A DNA stretch of 64,000 nt from Paenibacillus tengchongensis (GTDB lineage: Bacteria; Bacillota; Bacilli; Paenibacillales; Paenibacillaceae), in the NCBI RefSeq assembly GCF_008973665.1, contig NZ_WACP01000020.1, positions 1 to 64,000 of the forward strand, given 5' to 3'. Under the pieces are notes generated by a model that saw only the letters and a list, made by a program, of their open reading frames with translations, was not told where the DNA came from and did no database searches. The position numbers were made by a program, and so were the translations under genes. Each line of letters begins with the position of its first letter. The stretch's first letter is position 1. Shown piece by piece: positions 8,369 through 16,400 of this stretch.

Positions 8369-9682
8369 ATGGACCGCGGGGAGTTATACCAAGCCGGGAA
8401 CCGGCTTTTGCAGCAGCTGAGCAGCGATCTGGAGCAGTCCCCCGCCGGACGTATATCCGGCGAGGAGCTGGTGCGCCGGGCCAGGGAACGGAGCGGCGCC
8501 GAAACGGACCCCTCCGTACGGGAAGCCCTGGGCAACCTGACCGGCGTCATCGCCGCCTATATAAACGGCCGGGCTTCAGCGGATGCCCTCCAGTTCTATC
8601 TCTCGCAGCAGTTCGAAATTGACCCCGGCAGCATGACCGGTCTGCAGGAGAGGCTGCCTGCCTTGCGGAGCCTCACGGAGACCCGCAGCACCCTGCTGCC
8701 TCACTCCGCCGACCCTGCCGATTACCCGAAGGTAAGCGTCATTATCACGACGTACAACCGCAAAGAGTTCCTGCGTCAGGCGGTCGACAGCATCCTGCGC
8801 CAGGATTACCCGCACACGGAAGTCACGGTCATCGACGACTGCTCCAGCGACGGTACAGCAGCCATGATGAAGGAGGTATTCGGCGGGGAGCCGAGGGTGA
8901 TCTTCATGCCGAGCGAGCGGAACAGTGGTCCCGGAAATAACCGGCGGCGGGCGTTTGCGGCGCATGGCGACGGGGAATATATTCTTTTTCTCGATGACGA
9001 TGATTACCTGATCGACCGCAGTTACTTCCGCAAAGCGGTGAATTTCCACCTGCATCATCCGGAGATTTCTTTTGTCGCCGCCAATGTCTTCATGGAATAT
9101 TCCGCATCCGGCCGGCTCACTCCGTCCAGTCTGGAGCTACCGGGCCTCATCCCGAAGCAGGATTACTTCCGCAACTTCGAACAGAAAGGCTATCCGAAGC
9201 CGGCCTCCACGCTGACGACAGTATTTAAGCGCGAAGCGCTGATGGCGATGGATATTCTCAATATGAATATGGTCAACGACGCTTCGATTTACCTGCGGGC
9301 GCTGCTGATCGGCGATGCCGGATTCATCGACACGATTGCCGGTGTATACCGGATTCACGGCAACAACATTACATTTAACCTGAGCCAGTCCTTCCTGATT
9401 GAGAACCTTGAGGAGAAACGGCTGATCCGCAACATGGCCATCGAACGCTTCGGCTACAGCAAGGCGGAAATGCACGAATGGTTCAACCATAATGTATACG
9501 ACACCATCTCCTATTACCTGATGAACTCGGCCAAGGATCATGCCGATTTTAAATTTATGTACGGCTGGGCCAGTGAGCATTCTCCACAAGCCTACAGCCG
9601 GCTGAAACGCCAGTTCCGCACCAAGCTGATGAAAAAACAGCTGCTGCGTGTTTCCTTCGTCCGGGCGCTGCTGAACCGGTAA
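8369..9682 (+). CDS. Glycosyltransferase family 2 protein with N-terminal extension
   Basis: 437 aa. Residues about 1-120 form an alpha-helical, charged extension that I do not recognise (ELYQAGNRLLQQLSSDLEQS; ELVRRARERSGAETDPSVRE). The GT-A domain starts near residue 123 with VSVIITTYNRKEFLRQAVDS, continues with TVIDDCSSDGT, GPGNNRRRAF and YILFLDDDDYL (metal site), and ends with a basic tail. Start ATG 8369 is fixed by AAGGAGG at 8355-8361. It belongs functionally to the upstream glycan cluster but is separated from it by about 850 bp of repeats and probably has its own transcript. A stem-loop with T-tract closes it. Confidence 0.9.
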   Translation: MDRGELYQAGNRLLQQLSSDLEQSPAGRISGEELVRRARERSGAETDPSVREALGNLTGVIAAYINGRASADALQFYLSQQFEIDPGSMTGLQERLPALRSLTETRSTLLPHSADPADYPKVSVIITTYNRKEFLRQAVDSILRQDYPHTEVTVIDDCSSDGTAAMMKEVFGGEPRVIFMPSERNSGPGNNRRRAFAAHGDGEYILFLDDDDYLIDRSYFRKAVNFHLHHPEISFVAANVFMEYSASGRLTPSSLELPGLIPKQDYFRNFEQKGYPKPASTLTTVFKREALMAMDILNMNMVNDASIYLRALLIGDAGFIDTIAGVYRIHGNNITFNLSQSFLIENLEEKRLIRNMAIERFGYSKAEMHEWFNHNVYDTISYYLMNSAKDHADFKFMYGWASEHSPQAYSRLKRQFRTKLMKKQLLRVSFVRALLNR

Positions 9683-9706
9683 CCTGTACTACTCTGAGTA
9701 GACTCC

Positions 9707-9743
9707 ATCGGCCACTTGCAACTCAAAGGGCCGATTTTATTTT
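9707..9743 (+). terminator. Rho-independent terminator after the third GT2 gene
   Basis: Stem ATCGGCC (9707-9713) with GGCCGAT (9729-9735), followed by a TTTTATTTT tract. Confidence 0.8.
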
Positions 9744-9878
9744 GCCGCGGCCGCGTTAGTTGCACTATGTACACCTATTTCCTCCCAAAAGGCTACCGGA
9801 GGCAATTATCTTAGCGAGCGGCGAGTGTATTCTTCGCTATGGCTAACCTGGCAGCCGTACTCCGCATAATATTCATGT
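9744..9878. other. Gene-free spacer with a possible dispersed motif
   Basis: No gene is seen. It contains GTTAGTTGCACTATGTACACC followed by TATTTCCTCCCAAAAGG, a phrase that I think may recur between genes in paenibacilli; it occurs once here, so this cannot be shown from the window. Confidence 0.3.
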
Positions 9879-9915
9879 CAAAAAAAGACACCCCTCAGGT
9901 GTCTCTTCTTTTCTA
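9879..9915 (-). terminator. Terminator of the threonine-aldolase-like gene
   Basis: AGACACC (9886-9892) pairs with GGTGTCT (9898-9904). On the minus strand the stem is followed by a run of T; the plus side also ends in CTTCTTTTC, so it may act in both directions. Confidence 0.75.
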
Positions 9916-9995
9916 CGCATCTTTCCATCTTCCGTCTTTCCCGTCTTGCCGTCTTGCCATCTTCCCGTCCCTTCGTCTTCCCGGGACCCGCAGCC

Positions 9996-11090
9996 TTATC
10001 CAATCTGCCGCATCAATTCATCCAGCCGCCGGAACGCCGCTTGAATCTCCGCCTGCGAAAGTGTACCGTAGAGGTCGCCGATGCTCACCTCATAAGAGCA
10101 GCGTCCCCCGCTCCGCTCTTTCAGCCGCGCCGTCAGGCCAACGCCGGTCTCTTCGTAGAAACGGACCAGCAGCGGCTCCAGCCGCTCGCGGTCCACTCCG
10201 AAATAGACATGGAACATATTCGAGACCGGCGCCTCCGGCAGCGTGGATACCTTATGGCAGCCGTTAAACATGGCCGCCAGATCCTTAGCCTGCTCATAAT
10301 ACAATCCCATCTTCTCTGCCCGCTGACGGTAATAATAGCGTGCAGGGATGATGTACGGATACAGGCTGATCAGATCGCCGCCGTGCCGCCGCTTCCAGAT
10401 CTTCGCTTCCTCCGTGAAGTCCCTGCCGCCGGCCAGCACCGCGCCGGCAATGCCGCCGATCCCTTTGTAGACGGAGATATACACGCTGTCGAACAGGCTG
10501 CAGACCTCGGCAGCCGTCTTCCCGTAGTACGGCAGCACCTCCAGCAGTCTGGCGCCGTCGAGATGCAGCCGGATATTCTGCACGCGGCAGTACGCAGCTA
10601 TCGCCTCCAGCTCCGCATACTCCGGCAGCTGGCCGCCGATCTCGCGCTGCGGCAGCTCCAGCAGCAGACAGGCGATCGGCTCAGCGATGCTCTTGACATC
10701 CTCCAGCGTGATCAGCCGCTCCTCATCCGCCAACAGCAGCGGCTTCAGATGATGCAGCTCCTTCAGGCCGTCCTGCTCATGAATCTCCAGATGGCACAGC
10801 GGATGATACGCGACCGCCTGCAGATTCATGCGGTCGGACCAGATCCGCAGCGCGATCTGCTGGGCCATCGTGCCGCTCGGGAAGAAGACTGCCGCCTCTG
10901 TACCCAGCAGCTCCGCCATTTCCTCCTGGAAGTCCTCAATGACCGCCCCCGCTCCATACATATCGCTCTCCATACCGCTGTCCACCGCGGCAAAGGCCGC
11001 CTGCAGCACCGCCGCATTCCGCGGTCCGTGCCCGGCCAGCTTGACCGGCGCCTCTTGAAAGGCTTCCTGTAATGACTTCGTTTCACTCAT
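9996..11090 (-). CDS. Threonine-aldolase-like PLP enzyme (beta-eliminating lyase family)
   Basis: 364 aa, fold type I PLP enzyme. The region SGTMAQQIALRIW corresponds to the cofactor phosphate-binding loop, IRLHLDGARLLE carries the Asp that contacts the pyridine nitrogen, and SVYKGIGGIAG contains the expected Schiff-base Lys. Family members cleave L-threonine or allo-threonine to glycine and acetaldehyde. Length matches low-specificity aldolases, but the conserved threonine-aldolase pattern is loose in places (for example YHPLCHLEIHEQDGL), so specificity may differ. Monocistronic; terminator at 9879-9915. Divergent from udk. Confidence 0.8.
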   Translation of the reverse strand: MSETKSLQEAFQEAPVKLAGHGPRNAAVLQAAFAAVDSGMESDMYGAGAVIEDFQEEMAELLGTEAAVFFPSGTMAQQIALRIWSDRMNLQAVAYHPLCHLEIHEQDGLKELHHLKPLLLADEERLITLEDVKSIAEPIACLLLELPQREIGGQLPEYAELEAIAAYCRVQNIRLHLDGARLLEVLPYYGKTAAEVCSLFDSVYISVYKGIGGIAGAVLAGGRDFTEEAKIWKRRHGGDLISLYPYIIPARYYYRQRAEKMGLYYEQAKDLAAMFNGCHKVSTLPEAPVSNMFHVYFGVDRERLEPLLVRFYEETGVGLTARLKERSGGRCSYEVSIGDLYGTLSQAEIQAAFRRLDELMRQIG

Positions 11091-11282
11091 TCGCTCGCCC
11101 GCTCCCTTCTACAGCCCGAATATCCGGGCCGAAACATAAAAATTATATCATTATTAGACAAAATGCGCTTTTTTGTGAATGTTCACGTTTTATTCCGCCG
11201 AAGCAAGGTGAAATATGTGAAACGCTGTGCTACAATATTGGAATTGCTAAGGCAATTGCTCAGGGAGGTTTATAACAAAGCC

Positions 11283-11933
11283 ATGCTTATAATTGGTATA
11301 GCCGGCGGGACCGGTTCTGGTAAGACAACAGTAGCACGCTCCGTCATTGAGCGTCTGGGAACGGGCGACAAGGTGACGTTCATTTCGCAGGATAATTACT
11401 ACAAGGATCATTCGAGCCTCAGCATGGAGGAACGCAGTGCGATCAATTACGACCATCCGCTGGCCTTCGACAATGAGCTGCTCATCGAGCATCTCGAATG
11501 CCTGAAGTCGGGACAAACCGCCTTCGCCCCGGTCTATGACTTCACGGTTCATGCCCGCTTCACAGACCGGACGGTAGAGCTGAAGCCGAACAATATTGTC
11601 ATTGTCGAGGGGCTGCATGTCCTCTCCGACGAGCAGCTGCGCGGTCAGCTGCACATCAAGGTGTTTGTCGATACCGACCCGGACGTGCGGATTCTCCGCC
11701 GGGTACTGCGCGACATCGAGGAGCGCGGCCGGACGATCCGTTCGATCCACACGCAATACCTGACGACGGTGAAGCCTATGCACGAAGCGTTCATCGAGCC
11801 GTCGAAGAAATACGCCGATCTGATTATCCCCGAGGGTGGGGAGAACGAGGTCGGCATTGAACTGTTGTCCGTCCTGACCGAGAAATATTTGTCGGGCGAC
11901 CAGCAGTGGAACGGAAACGGAAATACCCGTTAA
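11283..11933 (+). CDS. udk: Uridine kinase
   Basis: Phosphorylates uridine and cytidine to UMP/CMP in pyrimidine salvage. 216 aa, the usual Udk length. Walker A is GGTGSGKTT, followed by FISQDNYYKD, YDHPLAFDNELL (nucleoside-binding), VEGLHVLSDEQLR and DTDPDVRILRRVLRDI (lid region with Arg residues). ATG 11283 is preceded by GGGAGG at 11263-11268 with a somewhat long spacer; a frame extension back to 11163 lacks homology-like sequence. Ends in a long perfect hairpin. Standard housekeeping gene. Confidence 0.93.
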   Translation: MLIIGIAGGTGSGKTTVARSVIERLGTGDKVTFISQDNYYKDHSSLSMEERSAINYDHPLAFDNELLIEHLECLKSGQTAFAPVYDFTVHARFTDRTVELKPNNIVIVEGLHVLSDEQLRGQLHIKVFVDTDPDVRILRRVLRDIEERGRTIRSIHTQYLTTVKPMHEAFIEPSKKYADLIIPEGGENEVGIELLSVLTEKYLSGDQQWNGNGNTR

Positions 11934-11934
11934 G

Positions 11935-11975
11935 CACAGATAAGGCTGCCGATGACATCGGCAGCCTTATCTGTG
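11935..11975. terminator. Perfect 20-bp inverted repeat after udk
   Basis: Arms 11935-11954 and 11956-11975 are exact complements around a single A; the core is AAGGCTGCCGATG. There is no T-run, but the stem is very strong and sits between the convergent udk and the HTH/TPR regulator, so it likely ends both transcripts. Confidence 0.7.
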
Positions 11976-12030
11976 TGCAGAGGTTAGTATGTTCTGACAG
12001 GGAGCGGCACCGCAATCTACACCCCGCTGC

Positions 12031-13278
12031 TCAGTAATCCTCCAGTCCGCTGCTTACCCCTCCGATTATGCTGAGCGAGATTTCCAGCGCCTTGCCCTGA
12101 TCCCCGGTCTCCAGATAATGCTTGAGCAGCTTGCGCTCATATCTTTCAATGGTATACGTATCCCCGGCGCTGCGGAAATACGGGAGCGCTTCCTCTTCAA
12201 TGTAGCGGTAATAGGGCTTCCAATCCTCCTTCAGCGACAGCATCAGCAGATTAAAGTTCACCTCCCGCTTATCTTTCCGCTCATGTGCAAGGGTCAGCCC
12301 CTGATAGGTCATGGCCAGCAAATCGGATACCGGCAGCGTTCCGGCCTTGGCACAGGATGTAATGTAGCAATCCAGTACAGTCAGGTAAAACGGATGATCC
12401 GGCCCGTTCACCAGCTCCATCACCTGCCCGAAAAGACCGGCCGCTTCACCGTACAGCCCGCGGCGCATATGCTCATAGGCCAGATTATGCAGCAGCTTAT
12501 ACTTACGGTCCATGGATCCGCAAAGATCGCAGGCTTTGATCAGATTCTCATAGGATTGCTTGGCAATGGCAAAATAATGCGGTTCATTGACGCTAAGCTG
12601 GATCAGCATCAGCGTCTCGGTATCGATCACCCGGATCAGATTAAGTGTTCTATGGAAGTATTGCAGCGCTTTTTCGGCATAATAATAAGAAATCATATTG
12701 GAATGGATCGAGTGATAGGCCAGGGCCAGATGATAAAAGTATTCCTGCTCCGTATATTCGGACTCGTCAATGTCAGTCAGTACACGGATACAATCCAGGA
12801 ACATCCCTGACAGAAAATAATAAATTCCCTCCAGATGCCGGTAATAATTGCGCACATACAGGGAAGCGTAATCCTCCTTCTGAAATTCTTTGAGCAGCTT
12901 GTAAGCAGGTTTCAGGTCATTATTATAGAGGTGATGGCGGATCAGCAGCAATGAGAACGGAATTTTATAATCCGGCAGATCCCTGAGCGCTTCCTGCTCG
13001 ATTTGCCGTTTAAGGCTCTCCGCTTCCTGCGTCCGCTGCATGACCATAGCGTTATGCCATTCGTTAAGCAGGCGCTGGGTCTCACGGAAGCGTTCTACTT
13101 CTGTTGTCATATTAATCTGAAGCCGCTCGCACAATAAATCGGTAATTTCCGGCGAGTACTCCGTGATGCCCCGCTCTATTTTGCTTAAATGAGTTACGGA
13201 GCAAATGCCCTGACCGAGCTCCCGTTGGGTTAGCTGTTGTTTCTCCCGGTAGTGTTTGATGATCTTCCCCTCAGTCAT
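12031..13278 (-). CDS. XRE-family HTH regulator with TPR-like helical domain (RNPP-like architecture)
   Basis: 415 aa. The N-terminal domain (about 5-60) is a classic HTH_3: IIKHYREKQQLTQRELGQGI, then VTHLSKIERG and ITDLLCERLQI. The rest is a continuous alpha-helical array with TPR-like pairs (YYRHLEGIYYFLSGMFLDC, YEHMRRGLYGEAAGLFGQV). This architecture is shared by peptide-responsive Rgg/PlcR/NprR/AimR-type regulators of firmicutes, so it may sense a small peptide; I found no adjacent signal-peptide gene, so ligand control is inference. The upstream neighbour on the same strand is a large secreted protease, separated by a terminator. Targets unknown. Confidence 0.8.
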   Translation of the reverse strand: MTEGKIIKHYREKQQLTQRELGQGICSVTHLSKIERGITEYSPEITDLLCERLQINMTTEVERFRETQRLLNEWHNAMVMQRTQEAESLKRQIEQEALRDLPDYKIPFSLLLIRHHLYNNDLKPAYKLLKEFQKEDYASLYVRNYYRHLEGIYYFLSGMFLDCIRVLTDIDESEYTEQEYFYHLALAYHSIHSNMISYYYAEKALQYFHRTLNLIRVIDTETLMLIQLSVNEPHYFAIAKQSYENLIKACDLCGSMDRKYKLLHNLAYEHMRRGLYGEAAGLFGQVMELVNGPDHPFYLTVLDCYITSCAKAGTLPVSDLLAMTYQGLTLAHERKDKREVNFNLLMLSLKEDWKPYYRYIEEEALPYFRSAGDTYTIERYERKLLKHYLETGDQGKALEISLSIIGGVSSGLEDY

Positions 13279-13393
13279 TCTCCCGGCCTCTTTTCCATTG
13301 AAATCAAGCGGTTAGCTCTCTTTATTATACAACGGAGTTTAAATGATCCAAGAGTCAGTTAGTGGAATAATTCTTTACAGCACCTCAGCTTAT

Positions 13394-13439
13394 TAAAAAA
13401 CCGGGAGATACCCGCCCCTACAGCGGATATCCTCCCGGC
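13394..13439 (-). terminator. Terminator of the SLH protease gene
   Basis: CCGGGAG (13401-13407) pairs with CTCCCGG (13432-13438), with inner GATACCCGC/GCGGATAT pairing; on the minus strand it is followed by TTTTTT. Confidence 0.85.
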
Positions 13440-13475
13440 TTATGCCTTATGCAATTCTATTGGTTTCCCGCCAAA

Positions 13476-16400
13476 CTATCGGCCTGCCACAGTCAGCAGA
13501 TTGTAGATAGTCTGCGCCGTTTCAGCGCGGCTTGCCGCCGCCTGCGGAGCGAACAGGCCGCTCGCATGCCCGGACATGAGGCCAAGGCCTGCCGCCTCGC
13601 CGATACTTTCCGCCGCCCAGGAAGAGATGGACGTCTGGTCCTTGTACTCCTGGCCATTGACCGGTGCAGCGGCTTGCTTGGCCGTGGCATACTCATAAGC
13701 CTTCACCGCGATTACAGCCATCTCTTCGCGCGTAATGCTCTGGTTCGGCGCAAAGGCTGCCGCTGTAATTCCGTTCACCAGTCCGGCTGCATGTGCCGCA
13801 GCTACTTCATCTGCATACCAGGCGTTTGCCGGTACATCAGCAAATGGAGCGGCCGTCTGTGCGGCTGTATCCAGTCCCAGCGCCCGTACAATCATTGTTA
13901 CGAATTCCGCACGCGTCGTTTTGGCATTCGGGGCAAACTGCGTTTCCGATTGGCCGGTGACGATGTGCTTCGCGGACAATGATTTTACAGCGTCTGAAGC
14001 CCAATGCGATGCCGCCAGATCCGTAAAGCTCTTGTCGTAGGCCAGTACACCGTAAGTGCTGAAATGGCCGACGCCCGCGGTTACGGTATGCTGTGCTTCG
14101 TTCACCTTACCGCCTGCATACTCCCAGGCAGAGGTTTGCTCGTTCAGGTAGTATACGCCCAGCAGTCCGGCGTTCAGCTCCCCGCTGTAGGACAACGTAA
14201 TCTGCACATCAGCCGGGAATTTCGCAAGCTGCGTTTCTTGACCGTCCGCCTTCTTGTAGGACAGCTTGAAATCATACACGCCGCCTGCCGTCAGGGCCAC
14301 ACCCATTTCTCCCGATTTAGGTGTTGCTGCTTTGGCAGCAATGTTCAGGTAGATATTGCCCTGGTTCTGATCATTGGCCTGTGCGGCAAGAGCCTGCAGT
14401 ACTTCCGCCGGAAGGGTTACCGCTGCACCGTCTGCCCGAACAGCAAGGGCATTGCCCTTGAGCAGTTCTCCGGCATTGGCCGGCAGCTTCAGCGGAACGC
14501 CTGCCTTGCCGTCAAGCGTCACTGTACCGTTAACGGCAGTGGCCAGCTCTGCAGCCGATACCGTCTGTTCGGCAGCTGCAGCTGTGCCGCCGGTTACTCC
14601 GCTGCCCGTATTTCCTGTGCTGCCTGTGTTGCCGCTATTGCCATTGTCGGTGCCATTATCGGTGCCATTGTCGGTGCCGCTACCGTTATCAGTGCCGCCG
14701 TTCAATGTGCCGTTCTTGATCTGCTCCAGCATCTCATCCAGTCCAACGCCGGCGATGTTGTCCTGGGCAACCGCATCTACAGCGGCGTTCTGGCCCAGCG
14801 CCAGGAAGTTCTTCACGATGAATCCGATATCCGTATCATCGACAACTCCGTCCTGATTAATATCAGACTTGGAATCGCTGGTCTGATAAGCCAGTCCCGC
14901 CTGCTTCAGGTCGTTGATATCAATGATTTCATCACCGTTGACATCACCGGCCAGCGCGCCGTTCATGGACAACAGCTGCTGCATGCCGATCAGCTTGCCG
15001 TTCTCCACCTTGTAAGCATAGCTGGATACACTGAGGGAGGTGTGACCCGGTGCCTTGAAGGTCAGTTTAAATAACTCATCTGTAACAGGAATTGATTTGA
15101 GGTTATATTGGGCGTTCTTGTCAATAGCTGCCTCATATTTCTTTCCGGATTCCGTCTCGGCATATACTTTGAAATTCATTTTGCTGTAATCCTTGCCGAA
15201 CTCCAGGAATTCTCCGTTAACCATGAAAGCCTCCGGACCTACATATCCATAGAACCGTGATGTCTGGGAGCCAAAATCCATATAATCGAAATTATATGCC
15301 GGAGTATATACCGGCTCCTCCGATCCCGCCTGGGTTACAAAGAGATCTAACACCTGAACATTGGCAACCTTATTATAGTAGGCATCGCTGTCCACCTTGT
15401 ATTTCAATGTAAGGAACGGTACATCGCCGTCGATCCCTGCCAGGTCTTCCCCTTCCAGATTTACCTTCACCGTGCTGAAAGCCTCATTGATTTCCTCACG
15501 ATTCACAGCTACCGTGGCTCCCTGCTCCTTCGCCAGTGCCTGGAGTTCGTCCGCAGCGGCAATGGATTCAAGCTTGAAGACACCGGTAATATCCTGAAGC
15601 ATAAATTCGGCTCCGGTAAATGCCTTAAGGTTGTTCATGGTAATTGTAGCCGTGAAGGTGTCGCCTACCTTCACCGACGCCTTGTCCAGTTCAGTAACCG
15701 CATAGGTGGTGTCCGGCTTCACATAGGCAAATTTATTGTCCAGCCAAGTTGTTCCTACCGTGGCCATATCCCAGCCGAAGAGACGCAGCTCATAAGGCTC
15801 TGCTGCATATTCTTCTTTCGTAATGCCGTAAAGGAAATTCCCGTCGGCATCGGCTTCAAGGTAACCCGCCATGAACGGGCTGCCATATTCATAATAAGCT
15901 ATGGTATTGTCACCCTGGTCATAGGAGTAACCGGCTTGTTGCAGCTTCTCAATACTATTATCGTTGATGTTGCCGTGTACCCAAATCGCGGATACCTCTT
16001 TGCCTTCAAACGTTTCCGTTGTGAAGAGCGAGTCGTCCACTTCAATGATCGAAGACGTAACCGGAGAGGACTCACCGGCAGCATTCTTGGTCGTCAGCGA
16101 AAGCTCAGGCGATGTATTGTCTACCAGCGTCATCGGAGAGCTCTGATGGTAGAGAAGACCCTCCGAATCTCTGCTCAGCACCTCAATCGTATAGGCGCCT
16201 TCTTTCACGAAGCGGGTCACACTGGAGATGCCCCCATCCTCCGTAAACGGATAGACATATCCTTTAAAGATATTGAACAGATACATCTCCTTGCCTGGCG
16301 TAATGCCCGAGGCATTCATTGCCCCCAGGTAACCGAGCACTTCTCCTGTTTTATAGTCTTTGAGATAGAAATCCATGGTCTCCATCGGGCTCTTCAGGGA

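Noticed and set aside
9954..11072. Long plus-strand open frame opposite the threonine-aldolase-like gene
   Set aside because: It is a shadow of a clearly coding minus-strand gene in GC-rich sequence; its product is low in complexity and has no start site.
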